Source: Tillus elongatus
Taxonomy: Eukaryota; Arthropoda; Insecta; Coleoptera; Cleridae
DNA length: 64,000 bases
Direction of reading: 5' to 3'
Assembly: GCA_964006375.1 (NCBI GenBank)
Contig: OZ023268.1
Location: 81,009,335 to 81,073,334, forward strand
Below the pieces are notes generated by a model, which saw only the letters and a program-made list of their open reading frames with translations, searched no databases and was not told the origin of the DNA. Position 1 is the stretch's first letter; every line of letters starts with the position of its first letter. The position numbers were made by a program, and so were the translations under genes. Below, in pieces: positions 39,040 through 50,085 of this stretch.

Positions 39040-39687
39040 ATGGAATAGCCAAATGGAGTAAATTCAGTATCTCAATTATGGTGCATAGTAATAAAAAATA
39101 CCGAAACACGTCGATTTTAGATTAAAAATGACATCCTGCCACGTGAAAACTCCACCACTACAAACCCCCACCCCCTCGAGTGAAAGTAACAAACCCTAAT
39201 CTTGAAATAGAAAGTAGTGGCGTTTAATACATCATTTGAAAGATCTCTTCGTGCTTTTTTCAAAAATGCGGCCGTTTTAAAAACTAACAGTACAAAAAAA
39301 ATATTTTTCTGGTAGACTAACTGCGCTACAACACACTAAAAAAACTAATAATTAATCGCGTTTTATTCCTAATACGGAAAAATATATAAAAAAACACATC
39401 AATTTTTATGTGGAAGATGTTTAAAACGCATGCCTTGAACGTGAGTTTTGTATACATACTTCTCACATATCTCCATAAGAAGTCCAACATCCACCGATTT
39501 TAAAATTTAAGTCAAGGTACTGCAAGACATTGATTTGGTAAGGTGCTAGTGATCTTTTCTGCTGAAACCATATCACATTCGTTGGAACTTGTGCGTTTGC
39601 TCGATCAGGATATAAGTTTGCCAAAGTTGGCACGACATACACTTTTAACCGTCTCAGGGTATTGCGTATGTTCTTTTCTCATTTCTG

Positions 39688-41360
39688 CAAGAGCACGTTC
39701 CCACCTCTTGTCTCAGGGGATGAAATTGTTTTTACCGCTCTGGGCGAGGCTGAACTTCTTGCCTCGTTGTTCGCCGGCAATTCTACTCTCAACCCACCTC
39801 CAAATGTTCAACCACCAGGAAAGCCTCTGGCCTTAACGAGATCCCAGCAATTGTTCTCAAAAAATGCGCACCAGAACTTGCTCCTGTCATGACTCGTCTG
39901 TTTCAGACATCTTACAATTGAGGTATATGCCCTATTAACTGGAAAACCGCTCGAGTACAACCCATCCACAAGAAAGGATCCAAAGCGCTTCCTAGCAACT
40001 ACAGGCCTATTTCGCTCCTTTCGGTCGTCTCTAAAGTGATGGAAAAGTATATAAACCCCGAATTACTAAAATTTCTTGAAAAAAAACAGTCTAATCCACA
40101 GGCAGTATGGATTTCGTCAGCGCAGATCAACTGCCGACCTCCTTTCCTTTGTCACCCATTCTTGGAACAAGTCTATGGAACTACACGGTGAATCCCAGAT
40201 TGTCGCTCTAGACATATCCAAAGCATTCGACCAGGTCTGGCACGCAGCGCTGCTTAATAAACTACCGGCCTATGGCCTACCACCAAAACTCTGAACGTGG
40301 ACAGCAAATTTCCTCTCCAACCGGAGCATTTCGGTTGTCGTGAATGGCCATTCCTCTAAACTGTATCCAATTAATGCAGGAGTTCCTCAAGGTTCAGCTT
40401 TAGCCCCTACTTTGTTTCTTCTCCACATCAATGAGCTCCTCTCTAGTACATCCAACCCCGTTCACAGTTACGCGGACGACAGCACCCTCCACTCAAATAT
40501 ACAATATTCTAGGCCTGTCTCTTTAACCCAATTAGATGACAATCGCAGACTCATGGAGGGTTCTGCCTCCGTGGATCTCCAAAAAAATGTTAGACTGGGG
40601 AAGTAGAAATCTTGTACAATTAAACCCCACCAAATCACAGTCTTGCTTTCTTTCTCATAAGAGATACACCAGCCCTAGACCCATCACAATACACAACCAA
40701 GTTATTCAAAGTAATGAGTCCTTTTCACTTGTTGGCATTTCTGTGGATCGAAATCTCAATTGGCACCAACCTATCACATCAATTTCAGAACCGGCTGCTA
40801 AGAAATTAGGTTTCCTCTTCCGGGCTCGCAAATACTTTTTACCAGCTAATCTCTATATCTTATGTACCTCACAAATAAGACCAAACCTCGAATACTGCTC
40901 CCACCTCTGGGGTGCTGCTGCCGCTTCCACACTCGCTATCCTGGACTCCATTCGGAAGAGAGCTATGCGTCTCATCGGTGACCCTACCTTCACCCAAAGG
41001 CTGCCATCCCTTGCCCACCGACGTGCCGTTAGTTACCTCTCGCTCTTTTATAGATATCTGCACGGGCACTGCTCAGGGGAACTTTTTTCCAACAGATCTA
41101 CCAGGGGAACAGAGCGAATGCACCCTTTCTCCAGGTCACCAGACATAGAACATCTTGTTTGCCCGCTCTTTTGTCCCGAGGACTTACAAGTTGTGGAATT
41201 CCTTGCCGGCACATGTTTTTCCTTTTCCCCAGAACCTCCAAACCTTCAAGTTCAGAATTAACAAGTTGCCTCTTTCCTCCTTGTCGACACCCACGGTACG
41301 ATAATATTTAGGCTGTAAGCCCCCGTGGTGTGTTGTTAAAATAAAAAATAAATAAAAAAA
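39688..41360 (+). mobile_element. CR1/jockey-like non-LTR retrotransposon, 5'-truncated
   Basis: Plus-strand frames give FPPLVSGDEIVFTALGEAEL, NEIPAIVLKKCAPELAPVMT, NWKTARVQPIHKKGSKALPS and NYRPISLLSVVSKVMEKYI. Then come RQYGFRQRRSTADLLSFVTH, VALDISKAFDQVWHAALLNK, GVPQGSALAPTLFLLHINEL and YADDST (RT box intact). The thumb and C-terminus (40536-41261) follow. The 3' tail is A-rich (aaataaaaaataaataaaaa). The flanking tctg (39684-39687, 41361-41364) may be a short TSD. Frameshifts and stops make it inactive. No RNase H is seen. Clade call from motif style only. Confidence 0.88.
40076..41261 (+). pseudogene. RT palm to C-terminus of the CR1/jockey-like element
   Basis: Three overlapping frames cover this part: 40076-40294, 40340-40606 and 40536-41261. 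The catalytic box is VHSYADDSTLHSN at about 40465. The last frame holds RNLVQLNPTKSQSCFLSHKR, LVGISVDRNLNWHQPI, PNLEYCSHLWGAAAASTLAI and LDSIRKRAMRLIGDPTFTQR, the standard thumb of this group. A stop after PKL and a shift after RLMEG break the gene. Confidence 0.88.
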
Positions 41361-42417
41361 TCTGTGTGAATTTTCTTTAGACCAGTAGCAACAATTTTGA
41401 CGACTAGCATGGCCGTGAAGTGTAAAACTGTACTCGTCAGAAAATAAAACATGTTCTAGTTGGACAATATTGTTATTTAACAATTCCATCATTTGTTCAC
41501 AGAAAGACGATATTCTGTCAAGATGGTTTTCCATGAGGTCCTTGAGTTTGTATAAATGTATTAGGATGAATTTTAATGTCTTTTAATATTCGAATAATCG
41601 ATTAATGGCTAATAGCCAATGTTGTGGTTGCTCGTCTACTCGAAATATTTAGTTTTTTCTCAAACTCAAGGATTGAATCCAATTTGGTATTATTACTCAG
41701 TACATTAGAAGTGTTTTTTTTACCTGCCTTGCATGTCTAAGCTCGCGAAATTGGTTTTTAATTTTACTCATTCTCCCTTGGGATATAGGCGGCAAATCGG
41801 GATTTTAAAAAATAGTCGAGCACTTTTCTCCGTGCCCAACCATCTGTAGAATTGTTATTTTATGCATTTCTGTTAAATAAACCATGTTTCTGAATTGAAG
41901 TCAACAACTGACAACTACTGTCATGCGGTTACAATCACACAGCAAGTTTCTAATGCATTTTAAACAAAACTAACATTGCCTGCTATGAAGAATGCTGATA
42001 TCTTACTTTAAATTGATACTTTTCAAAAAGGACACTGAAGTTGTTTTGCTTGCTTTTTCGTTATCAAGAATGAAACGCGATTAGTTATTAATTTTTTAAC
42101 GTATTGCAGCGAAGTTCGTCAAGCAGATGAATTTCCTTTTTTTACTGTCACTTTTTACAATAAATTTTTGAACCATAGGATTTTTGAATAGACAATTAAG
42201 AGATCTTTCAAATGAGGTACACAAGCCCCCTACTATTCAAAAATTTGGGGGTTGGAACTGTCACTCGAACGGGGTTGAATCTAGAGGGGAAGTTTTCATG
42301 TTACATGGTGTCATTTCTTAATCTAAAATTGACTTGTCTTGAGATTTTTTTATAAATATGCACAATGATTGAGATACTGAATTTATTCTATTTAGCTGTA
42401 CCACAATATGTACTACA

Positions 42418-44595
42418 CAGTGCTTTCATTTCAAAACTGGCCACCCTTAATAATTTCTTTATCAAGGAAATCTGGTTAAAAAACACAGGTCAATTGGGAT
42501 TTCGAGGGGCACGTTGAAAAACCGTATTTTTGGAATTTTACTTTTCACCCCCTAAGCCCCAGTCACCCCAACATTATAATTTTAAATGACACCCCCTAGC
42601 TTGAGATACATCATTTTAAAGGTATTTAAAATCTTAATCCAACGGCGTTTACGAAATTTTAATCTACCGCCAACTTTTGAATTTAGAAGAAGAAAGCGTC
42701 ATCAAATTCGGAATATTTTTAAAAAATGTATTTAATAGAAATAATAGAAAAAACGTCATCAAATTCGGAATATTAAAAAAAAAATTAATAGTTTAAGACA
42801 AAAACCTACTTTATTAAGTGCTCAAAGTGCGCTCCGTTGTTAGCTAAACAATAAAATAGTCGCTCGACGAATTCTCGTCTAACGTTTTGAAATGTTTCTG
42901 TAGTAAATTGTCGGCAAGCTTGGGTGATCCTATCTTTTAGAACCCGAATATTCTCTGGTGGAGGATTATGGTACACAAAGGAAGAAGTCCAGTGGTGTTG
43001 TCGGGAGATCTGGCGAGCCAATCCATTTGTCGGGAAATCTTTGATTAAGCCACTCGCGAACACGTAAGGCATAGTGTGGTGGTGCACCGTCCTGTTGATA
43101 GTACAACTTTTGTTAATCCAGCAGTGGGTTGCCTTCTTCATTAAGTTGGTTTTCTAAGGACTCTGTTATGAGTGGGTCAATATAATTTTCCAAAAAATTT
43201 AAATACAAATCACCAGTTAAATTTTCTTCAATAAACAAAGGGCCTATTATTTCATTTCCAAGAACTACCGTCCAGACATTAATTTTTTATGGAAACTGTG
43301 TATGACCCTCTACGAACACACGTAGATTTTGATTATTCCAATATCTACAGTTGTGTGTATTAACAACACCATTCAGAAAGAACGTTGATTCAGCACTAAA
43401 GCAAATAATCTTTACCAAATTCCTATCGTCTTGAATTCTGGCAGTCATTAATTCACAGAATTGAATTCTTCTATCATAATCATCCTCGCCGAGTTCATGG
43501 AGAATGGTAAATTTATAAGGAAAGAACTTGTAAAGTTTTAAAACTTTATGTATGGATCTGACGGAAATATTCGTTAATGCAGCGACTTTTGGAATTGAAG
43601 TCGTAGGTTCAGCGGCGAAACATCCTAAAACCTCAATTTGTGCAGCTTCGTTAAGAACTCGTGGTTGCTTATTTGCTTTGTTACATACTGTGCCAGTTTC
43701 TTCAAATTTTCGTGCAAGACTTAGCACATAGTGGTGTCCCATATTTTTTTCAGGATGCCTTTCGTTGAAAACTCGGGCGGTATTACGAGAACACCTATTC
43801 TGAGCACCATACAAGTAAATTATTTCAACTCTTTCTTGTGTAGTGTAAACCATGATTGTTAGTTTTATTTAAATTTAATATTATAAATTGAAATGATTTA
43901 AATGAGTTTGAAGTTTTCAAAATTTAAAAATCACAACAGACTCGGTTTTAACTCGTTGCAGTCGTCAAGAAATCGAACACTAAATGCGAATAAGTGACAA
44001 AGTTATCAAGAAAGTAAAACTGGCTCACTTTATCTGAAATTTAACGTTAAATTAGACATGGGCGTTATCGTTCCCATATAACCTCGTACCAGGAAAATTT
44101 ATAGCTGTAAATGTCACCGGGGAGCTAAATTTGCAACAGCATTACGCTCAGAAAAATTACTGATAGAAACAATTCAAATTTTAGAAAAAAATTCTACAGT
44201 CGACTATCTTATTGTTAAGCTAAGAACGGAAGGCACTTTGGGCACTTAATAAAGTAGGTTTTTGTCTTAAACTGTTAAATAATTTATTTATTTTTAATTC
44301 CGAATTTTATGCCGTTTTTTTCTTCTAAATTCAAAAGTTGGCGGTGGATTTAAATTTCGTGTAAGCCGTTGGATTAGGATTTTAAATACCTTTAAAATTA
44401 TGTATCTCAAGCTAGGGGGTGTCATTTAAAATTATAAAGTTGGGATGACTGGAGCTTAGGGGGTGAAAAGTAAAATTCCGAAAAAACTGTTTTTGAACGT
44501 GCCCTTCGAAATTCCTATTGACCTGTTTTTTTTTAAACCAGATTTCCTTAATAAAGAAATTATTAAGGGTGGCTAGTTTTGAAATGAAAGCACTG
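42418..44595 (-). mobile_element. Mariner with TIRs of about 400 bp
   Basis: Left CAGTGCTTTCATTTCAAAAC and right inverted CAGTGCTTTCATTTCAAAAC are identical over 20 bp. Arms continue through ggccacccttaataatttct, cccctaagcccc and caacggcgtttacg to ttaagacaaaaacctacttt near 42800 and 44270. Length is 2.18 kb. A minus-strand transposase lies between. It abuts the previous mariner on its left. Confidence 0.88.
42806..43853 (-). pseudogene. Mariner transposase, near full length with a frameshift and a decayed middle
   Basis: ATG at 43853 gives MVYTTQERVEIIYLYGAQNR, CSRNTARVFNERHPEKNMGH (DUF4817-like HTH), YKFFPYKFTILHELGEDDYD and RRIQFCELMTARIQDD. Next is IICFSAESTFFLNGVV, where the first catalytic Asp is replaced (FSAES instead of FSDES). 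The frame stops at 43287 after EGHTQFP. A second part, 43141-42806, covers the C-terminus (ITQACRQFTTETFQNVRREF, NGAHFEHLIK). The second catalytic motif is eroded (VHHHTMPYV). Nonfunctional. Confidence 0.85.
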
Positions 44596-45573
44596 TATAC
44601 TGCATAAGATGAGGTAGAATGATTAAACTTCTTGAGCTCTATGTGAAAAGCAATTCTAGTTAAAACATCTCTTTTATTCAGTACCATAGAGATCATACTA
44701 CATCAAACAAGAAAAAAATCAAGTTGTAACTCAACCATCTATAGGTATACAAATATGAGATTATGATAATCAAGCACCTTGGGATAGAAAGTAAGTCACA
44801 AGGCAAGTTTGAGATTCACCTTGCATCAATACAACTCGTAATATAGAAAGTCCGACCCTGACCCTTGCTGGACACTGACCTCCTCACAGAACTGACATTC
44901 ATTTATTCATTATAGTCGATCCATACCACCATCATAGCATAAGAAACAATTATTATGCTGTGGCATCATCAAATAGCGTTAAACTAGTTGTAATAGTCGC
45001 TTTCTATACTTATTTACAACCTAATTTATAATTCATTGTCCGAATTTTATCATTGATTAAACATGACTATGATATACAAAGTCATTGATTAAAGAATGGT
45101 TGTACATTGTAAGAAAGCATAAAATACCAAGATTAAGACAAAGGAATTCAAGTTTCATCACATTCTCCATAAATTTGGAATGGTAACACTATAAGTGAAG
45201 ATTGGAACCTGTGATGAGCACTGATAGGTACACTTGGAGAACCCAAATCACCACAATACATTTAAAAAACCTGACGTTCGCTTCACTAACCAAATTAGCG
45301 TCATTACAGGATGAACAATTGTTAATATTTTGCATCTCTGTTTATATTTTGTGCGGGTAGTCGCGATCTAGAACGATTGAGGGTGGTTCAACAAAACAAA
45401 AATTACCGCTTGGTGAAAATATGACCTGACCTGAATTCGGTTACTATCTATCGTGTGTACTTTTGTCGGTGTTTCTCGCAAATTGGTCAATCAATCAACT
45501 GGTCATAGGCGGCGGTACGGAATTCATACACCTTATTATTAAAAAAATTAAATATACCTAATAATTAAGTGAG
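44596..45573. other. No gene; palindrome-related repeat arm at 45190-45275
   Basis: 45190-45275 (ggaacctgtgatgagcactg, tacacttggagaacccaaat) is a single relative of the arms of the 22842-23046 palindrome. CCTGACCTGA occurs at about 45424. The rest is AT-rich and unassigned. Confidence 0.55.
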
Positions 45574-45959
45574 ATGTAAGACACGATTTTTACACGTGTC
45601 GCCATCTAGTTACGGAACAAGGAAGTATGTTGTCACGGCAGTTTTAAATAACACAGAATGTTAAAAAATGGAGACTCTATACAACCAACTAACAATTTAT
45701 TAAATTGTCAGCCCTGGCCCCTTTATACCCTAATATAGGGACAAAGTATGTAAGGTATTCTCACTACAATTAGAACCGTAGACCGGTTTCGCTTTAATTA
45801 AAGCTCGTCAATATGGCATAATAATTGCAGCGAAAATACACCTGTTAAGTAATACGGCTATGGTAGCCAGCCTTCCAAAACTAAGTGAGATGTAAGACAC
45901 ATTTTACGTTAATGGGTTCCGCAACGAAATGGCGACACGTGTAAAAACGTGTCTTACAT
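45574..45959. mobile_element. MITE-like element with 45-bp TIRs
   Basis: The left atgtaagacacgatttttac acgtgtcgccat and right inverted atgtaagacacgtttttaca cgtgtcgccat pair over about 45 bp, ending gttacggaac / gttgcggaac. A direct repeat aagtgagatgtaagacac occurs at about 45567 and 45881. No ORF. Confidence 0.72.
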
Positions 45960-46520
45960 ACCCTTAGGTATGGTAGAAAAATTCTTCGACAAGTGTAAAA
46001 TAAAAATTAATGCTCAAAAATTGGAAGGTATTGTCATTACAGAGAAATTTAAAGACAGCAAAATTTTCCAACCTATTAAAACAAACAATCAGAACACAAC
46101 AATTAGTAAACTCGTAAAATATTTGGGGGTTACCCTCGACAGCCGACTTATATGCACAAAACATCATACAGAAACCAGATGGCCAGCTCAGAATACTGTA
46201 TCCCTTATGAGACCGAAACAGTAATCTGACTATTGAAAACAAAACAAATATCTATAAAACAATCATTAGACCAGTCATTATTTATGCAGCTCGAGTTTGG
46301 TGTGATATTTCAACAATAAAATTTTCAAAACTACAAGTTACACCAGACTACAAGATCTACATACACCGCTTAAAATGCCTTTAATAACGAATTATGTTAA
46401 ATCACTCGCTAACAATTTCTACCACACAAAACTAACAATAATACTCTTCTAGGCAGTAATAAACAGTACAAGTCTAACAATATACCATTCAGGCTGAAGC
46501 ACAGGTTACCATATCAGAGT
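45960..46520 (+). pseudogene. Jockey-like RT thumb fragment
   Basis: The plus strand gives EKFFDKCKIKINAQKLEGIV, KYLGVTLDSRLICTKHH, then after a frameshift NSNLTIENKTNIYKTIIRPV and IIYAARVWCDIST. These are the KxNxxKT, KYLGVTLD and YAAxxW blocks of jockey-type non-LTR elements. No YADD box or 3' tail is included. Confidence 0.75.
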
Positions 46521-46749
46521 TTGGAATTTTTGGAAGGGTCATAGCCAAGTTTAAATATCAATTATGTTTATTTTTTAGGTAATTTTAGATCCAGCATTAT
46601 TCAAACTATATAAATTACATTTAAGAATATTAATGTATTTTACCATGTAAATAGTGAAACCAACCTACACCAGTTAGGCTGTCTAACTGATCGATTAAAT
46701 ACAACAAGTGTGTTACCACAGGTTTTTTTATTGTTATGGTGATGTCCTT

Positions 46750-46834
<85 letters not shown>

Positions 46835-46903
46835 AAGCTCGCTCCGCACAATTCAAAGACTTCTGGGAATTTGGCAACTGTGGTGTTCTTATTACTATTA
46901 TTA
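46521..46903. other. No gene; (TA)n at 46752-46832 and a TAA-type tract
   Basis: An 81-bp (TA)n array at 46752-46832, then attactattatta at 46891-46903, which abuts the 3' end of the R4/Dong-like element. Confidence 0.7.
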
Positions 46904-47086
46904 CCGACTTTAGCCTGAAGAGCGTTCACACTCCCTCAAAGGGGAACATTCCCTCATCCCAGGTATCTCAGTTACCAAAGGGACTGAGCTCAGATGGAGC
47001 CCTTTCCAAGTTATCGGCCACTGAACAACAACGCGACAAATCCTCATTTCCCAGGAATCTCCGCACGGTGTGGGCAGTTGCAAGTA

Positions 47087-47443
47087 TTACCGCCTTCTAC
47101 ATAACCTCATAAACTTAATGTTCTCGCGAAGATTTTTAGAAACCACTCCAGTTAACAACATGGCTATTGTAATCACTCGGACACTATCTGCCCTCCACTG
47201 TCTCTTTACTTGTATCTCAAGTTCTCTGTGCTTAATCATCTCCTCGTTGTACTTTATCTCTAAATTATTAATATTCGGGATGGCCACATCAATCAGCGTC
47301 ACTTGGTTGCAGGACTTATCCACTATTATTATATCTGGCCTGTTGTGGTCAACTCGTTGGTCTGTGAGCACGGTCTGATCCCAGTACAACCTGTATCCTG
47401 AGTTCTGTAGAACAGGTTCAGGAGTGTATCTATAGTAGGGCAC
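47087..47443 (-). pseudogene. Restriction-like endonuclease domain of the R4/Dong-like element
   Basis: About 118 codons: YYRYTPEPVLQNSGYRLYWD, QTVLTDQRVDHNRPDIIIVD, KSCNQVTLIDVAIPNINNLE and IKYNEEMIKHRELEIQVKRQ. The PD-(D/E)xK-like residues (RPDIII...LIDVAIP) are retained. This end of the ORF would nick target DNA for target-primed reverse transcription in an active element. Confidence 0.82.
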
Positions 47444-47551
47444 CTTACTAAGATTTAAAAGTGCCAGTTTCAGAGCCAGTTCTTGATGAAGTATTTCTGA
47501 AACAGCGTCGTGCCTCTCTTTATATTCTGTTACAGCAAACGCTTGACATCC

Positions 47552-47800
47552 TCAGGTGACATGCTGGATAGTCTGTGATGACTGACACCCAAATCTACAT
47601 TTGTCATCTTGGACCGAATTATCTCCAACTATATACTTCAGATAGTTTCTTGTTGGGATGGTCTGGTCTTGTATGGCCAGGAAAACCCCCCCTGTCTCTG
47701 GAAATATCTGTCTGGACACCGACCAGTAGTTCGACGCCAACTTATCGACATGTGTCTGGGAAGTATGATTCAGATGTCGCTCATGGAGAGGCTTCTGCAT
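47552..47800 (-). pseudogene. Zinc-knuckle region of the R4/Dong-like element
   Basis: Reads QKPLHERHLNHTSQTHVDKL, ASNYWSVSRQIFPETGGVFL, AIQDQTIPTRNYLKYIVGDN and KCRFGCQSSQTIQHVT. CRFGC...H is the CCHC-type knuckle between RT and the endonuclease. Confidence 0.78.
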
Positions 47801-48019
47801 CCAAGATTGCAGAGTGACCTGATTAGTCCGATGGTGACTTTGTTTTTCGCTTTCTTTTAATTGTAGCGGTGTTGAATCATCGGTAGGTGGTAGTGAAATT
47901 TTCCTTTACGTGATAGTAAAGGATTTTTTCACGCCCGAGGAGGTACCACCACTTACATCAACGGCCGGTGAAGTGCCAACGGACTTTTCCGGTTCTGGTG
48001 TATGACTCGGTTTCCCTTA

Positions 48020-49317
48020 TAAGCAAAAATGATGATGGCTCCTCCTTGTACAAAAAATTCAGGAGGTATAATACCCCTCCATACGGATCTCCGGGATAGG
48101 GGTGTACAGGGAGCGCCAGCATCAAAATTTAACATATCCTTCTCGAATATATGTGGCCTAAATTCTGACCTGAACTCCGTCTACCATTTCCTCCAGGCTA
48201 ATAAGCCCCAACTCCTCTTCCTCACCGAAACTCAAATCAGTGCCAAACCAGCCACTAATCACCTTAATTTCCCGGGCTATGAGCTCCTTACTTCCTTTAG
48301 ATTGCATGAAGGCGTGTGCGCGTACGTCCGTCCTGCACCAGACTCCCCAATTTAGAAGCTGGAAGAAAAGACATACTATGGATAAAACTCTCTCTCAGAG
48401 CTGCAATTAAATTCATCTGTTGCATTTACCGGTCACCTTCTGACAACAACTGTCTTTGACTACCTTTCTGAAAAAAACGACCATCTCATTTCTGAATATC
48501 CTTCCTCCGAGGTCACTATTCTTGGTGACATGTCCATAATAAGAAATGGCTAGGATCTTCAAAAACCGATCCACAAGGAAGAGCAGCGGAGGGCTTTGCA
48601 GTCAGCAATTCTTTAGCCAATATGGTTCAGCAACCTACTTACTTTCCTCGCACCCCAACACACAGCTCAAATCTCTTGGATCTCCTTCTTACTACAAATC
48701 CTGACTGCTATAAGATATCAGTCACCTGGGTCGCTCAGACCACGTCATGGTCACTGCTTCCTGCGCAATGCAACCCGAGATCACAAAGTCATCACACCCA
48801 CGTATCGTTTGGCACTACAGCTCCGCGAACTGGTACGAAATGCGAGATTACTTTCCCTCATTCCCACGGGCGTCTGTCTGCTTCTCTCATCCTGACCCCT
48901 CTGATATCGTCACCGAAATTATCCAAGCTGGCATGGAATTATTTATTTCACGCACACAGAAAACCTTTGCAGCCACTCAAAAACCCTGGTTCTCTAAATC
49001 ATCTGACAAGGCAAGACTTGAAATGGTCAAAGCTCACAAAAAGCTTCTACACAATCCCTGTCAAGCATTTAACGACGCAAGAAACGGCTATGTCCGCATT
49101 CTTTCTGAGGCAAAAAACTCGTTCGCCCGCTCTTTTGTCCCGAAGACTTCCAAGTTGTAGAATTCCTTGGCGGCACATGTTTTTCCTTCTCCCCCGAACC
49201 TCCAAACCTTCAAGTTCAGAATTAACAAGTTGCCTCTTTCCTCCTTGTCGACGCCCACGGTACGATAGTATTTAGGCTGTAAGCCCTCGTGGTGTGTTGT
49301 TGAAATAAAAAAAAAAT
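48020..49317 (+). mobile_element. CR1/jockey-like element lacking RT, nested in the R4/Dong-like element
   Basis: Plus strand. The endonuclease domain starts FNISFSNICGLNSDLNSVYH, FLQANKPQLLFLTETQISAK (Asn and Glu metal ligands), YRSPSDNN, SNSLANMVQQPTYFPRTPTH and GRSDHVMV (SDH motif). It is split by frameshifts. From about 49131 the sequence jumps to the C-terminus and 3' UTR of the 39688-41360 family (cgcccgctcttttgtcccga..., ending gtgtgttgttgaaataaaaa). The entire RT is absent. The 5' boundary is uncertain and could lie as far left as about 47865. Confidence 0.82.
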
Positions 49318-49329
49318 TAAAAAAACTGC

Positions 49330-49961
49330 GACGCATATGCCACCGTAAAGTTCAGAAGTAACCGCCCGCTGTTGGAAATATGTACGTAGGTGGAATATCT
49401 GCTGGTCTAACTGTTTACCAATATCCAACACTCCTCTTCCACCTTGGTGTCTATGTAGGGTTACTCGTTTGGTAGCAAGATTATGGTGATTGGTGATGGT
49501 TTTTGCATTTTGTTAGGAATGTTCGCACCTTCCGTTGTAGATTTTCGATGTCCCTTTTACTCCAGATCACAATCCCAAATGAATATCTAAGTGCAGAACA
49601 TGCATATGTATTAAGAGCTTTAGTCAGGTTCTTGCCGTTAAGGTGTGATCGCACCTCCTGCTTTACTCGCTTTGTAAACTCATTTGTCAGAATGGCTTAT
49701 TTTCCTAGCTTGCTGTATTCCCAGGTATTTATAACACTCCTCCACATCCATCGAGAAAATTTGCTGGCCGTTCTGCATTTCATACACACCTGGTTGTATC
49801 TTCCCTCTGACTACACATGAAGTGCGACATTTGTCAAGCCCAAACTGCATGTCAATATCTCTGGAAAACCCTTCCACGATTTTAAGGAGTTGTTCGAGGT
49901 GGTTCTTTGTGGAGGCCATCAGCTTAAGATCATCCATATACAGCAGATGATTTAGCCTCAT
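49330..49961 (-). pseudogene. RT catalytic region of the R4/Dong-like element
   Basis: 49961-49680 is open and has the YMDD box (LLYMDDLKL). The rest to 49330 has several stops. Everything upstream of the YMDD block is missing; the sequence passes into AAT repeats at 49984. Confidence 0.85.
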
Positions 49962-49983
49962 TTGCTCCCTGCTATTGGTTTTT

Positions 49984-50075
49984 ATACCGATTATTATTAT
50001 TATTATTAATAATAATAATAATATTATTATTATTATTACTATTATTATTATTATTTATATTATTATTATTATTAC
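49984..50075. repeat. (ATT)n/(AAT)n tract
   Basis: About 92 bp of ATT with an inverted switch to AAT, adjacent to the truncated 5' end of the R4/Dong-like element. Confidence 0.92.
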
Positions 50076-50085
50076 GCGTACTTTT

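Larger units (their letters stand above)
39040..42401 (-). mobile_element. Mariner, 'AGCCAAAT' family, split by a retrotransposon
   Basis: Left TIR aatagccaaatggagtaaat (about 39047-39390) and inverted right TIR acagctaaatagaataaatt (42050-42401). The mariner interior is 39390-39687 and 41361-42050, separated by the non-LTR insertion 39688-41360. A minus-strand transposase relic at 41370-41534 reads NHLDRISSFCEQMMELLNNN, IVQLEHVLFSDEYSFTLHGH and ASRQNCCYWSKENSH. It retains the first Asp and following Glu. Confidence 0.82.
46904..49983 (-). mobile_element. R4/Dong-like (R2-group) non-LTR retrotransposon, 5'-truncated, split by another element
   Basis: On the minus strand the order is RT palm/thumb (49961-49330), insertion, zinc knuckle (47800-47552), restriction-like endonuclease (47443-47087) and 3' end. 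RT: HLLYMDDLKLMASTKNHLEQ, DIDMQFGLDKCRTS, YKYLGIQQARKI. Knuckle: DDKCRFGCQSSQTIQHV. Endonuclease: DHNRPDIIIVDKSCNQVTLI then DVAIPNINNLE, the PD...D pattern of R2/R4 endonucleases. It is flanked by AAT/TAA-type tracts on both sides (46891-46903 and 49984-50075). Stops and frameshifts are present. Confidence 0.85.

Noticed and set aside
49983..50075. CRISPR-like or regular array
   Set aside because: It is a plain ATT/AAT microsatellite; no spacer-repeat structure exists anywhere in the window.
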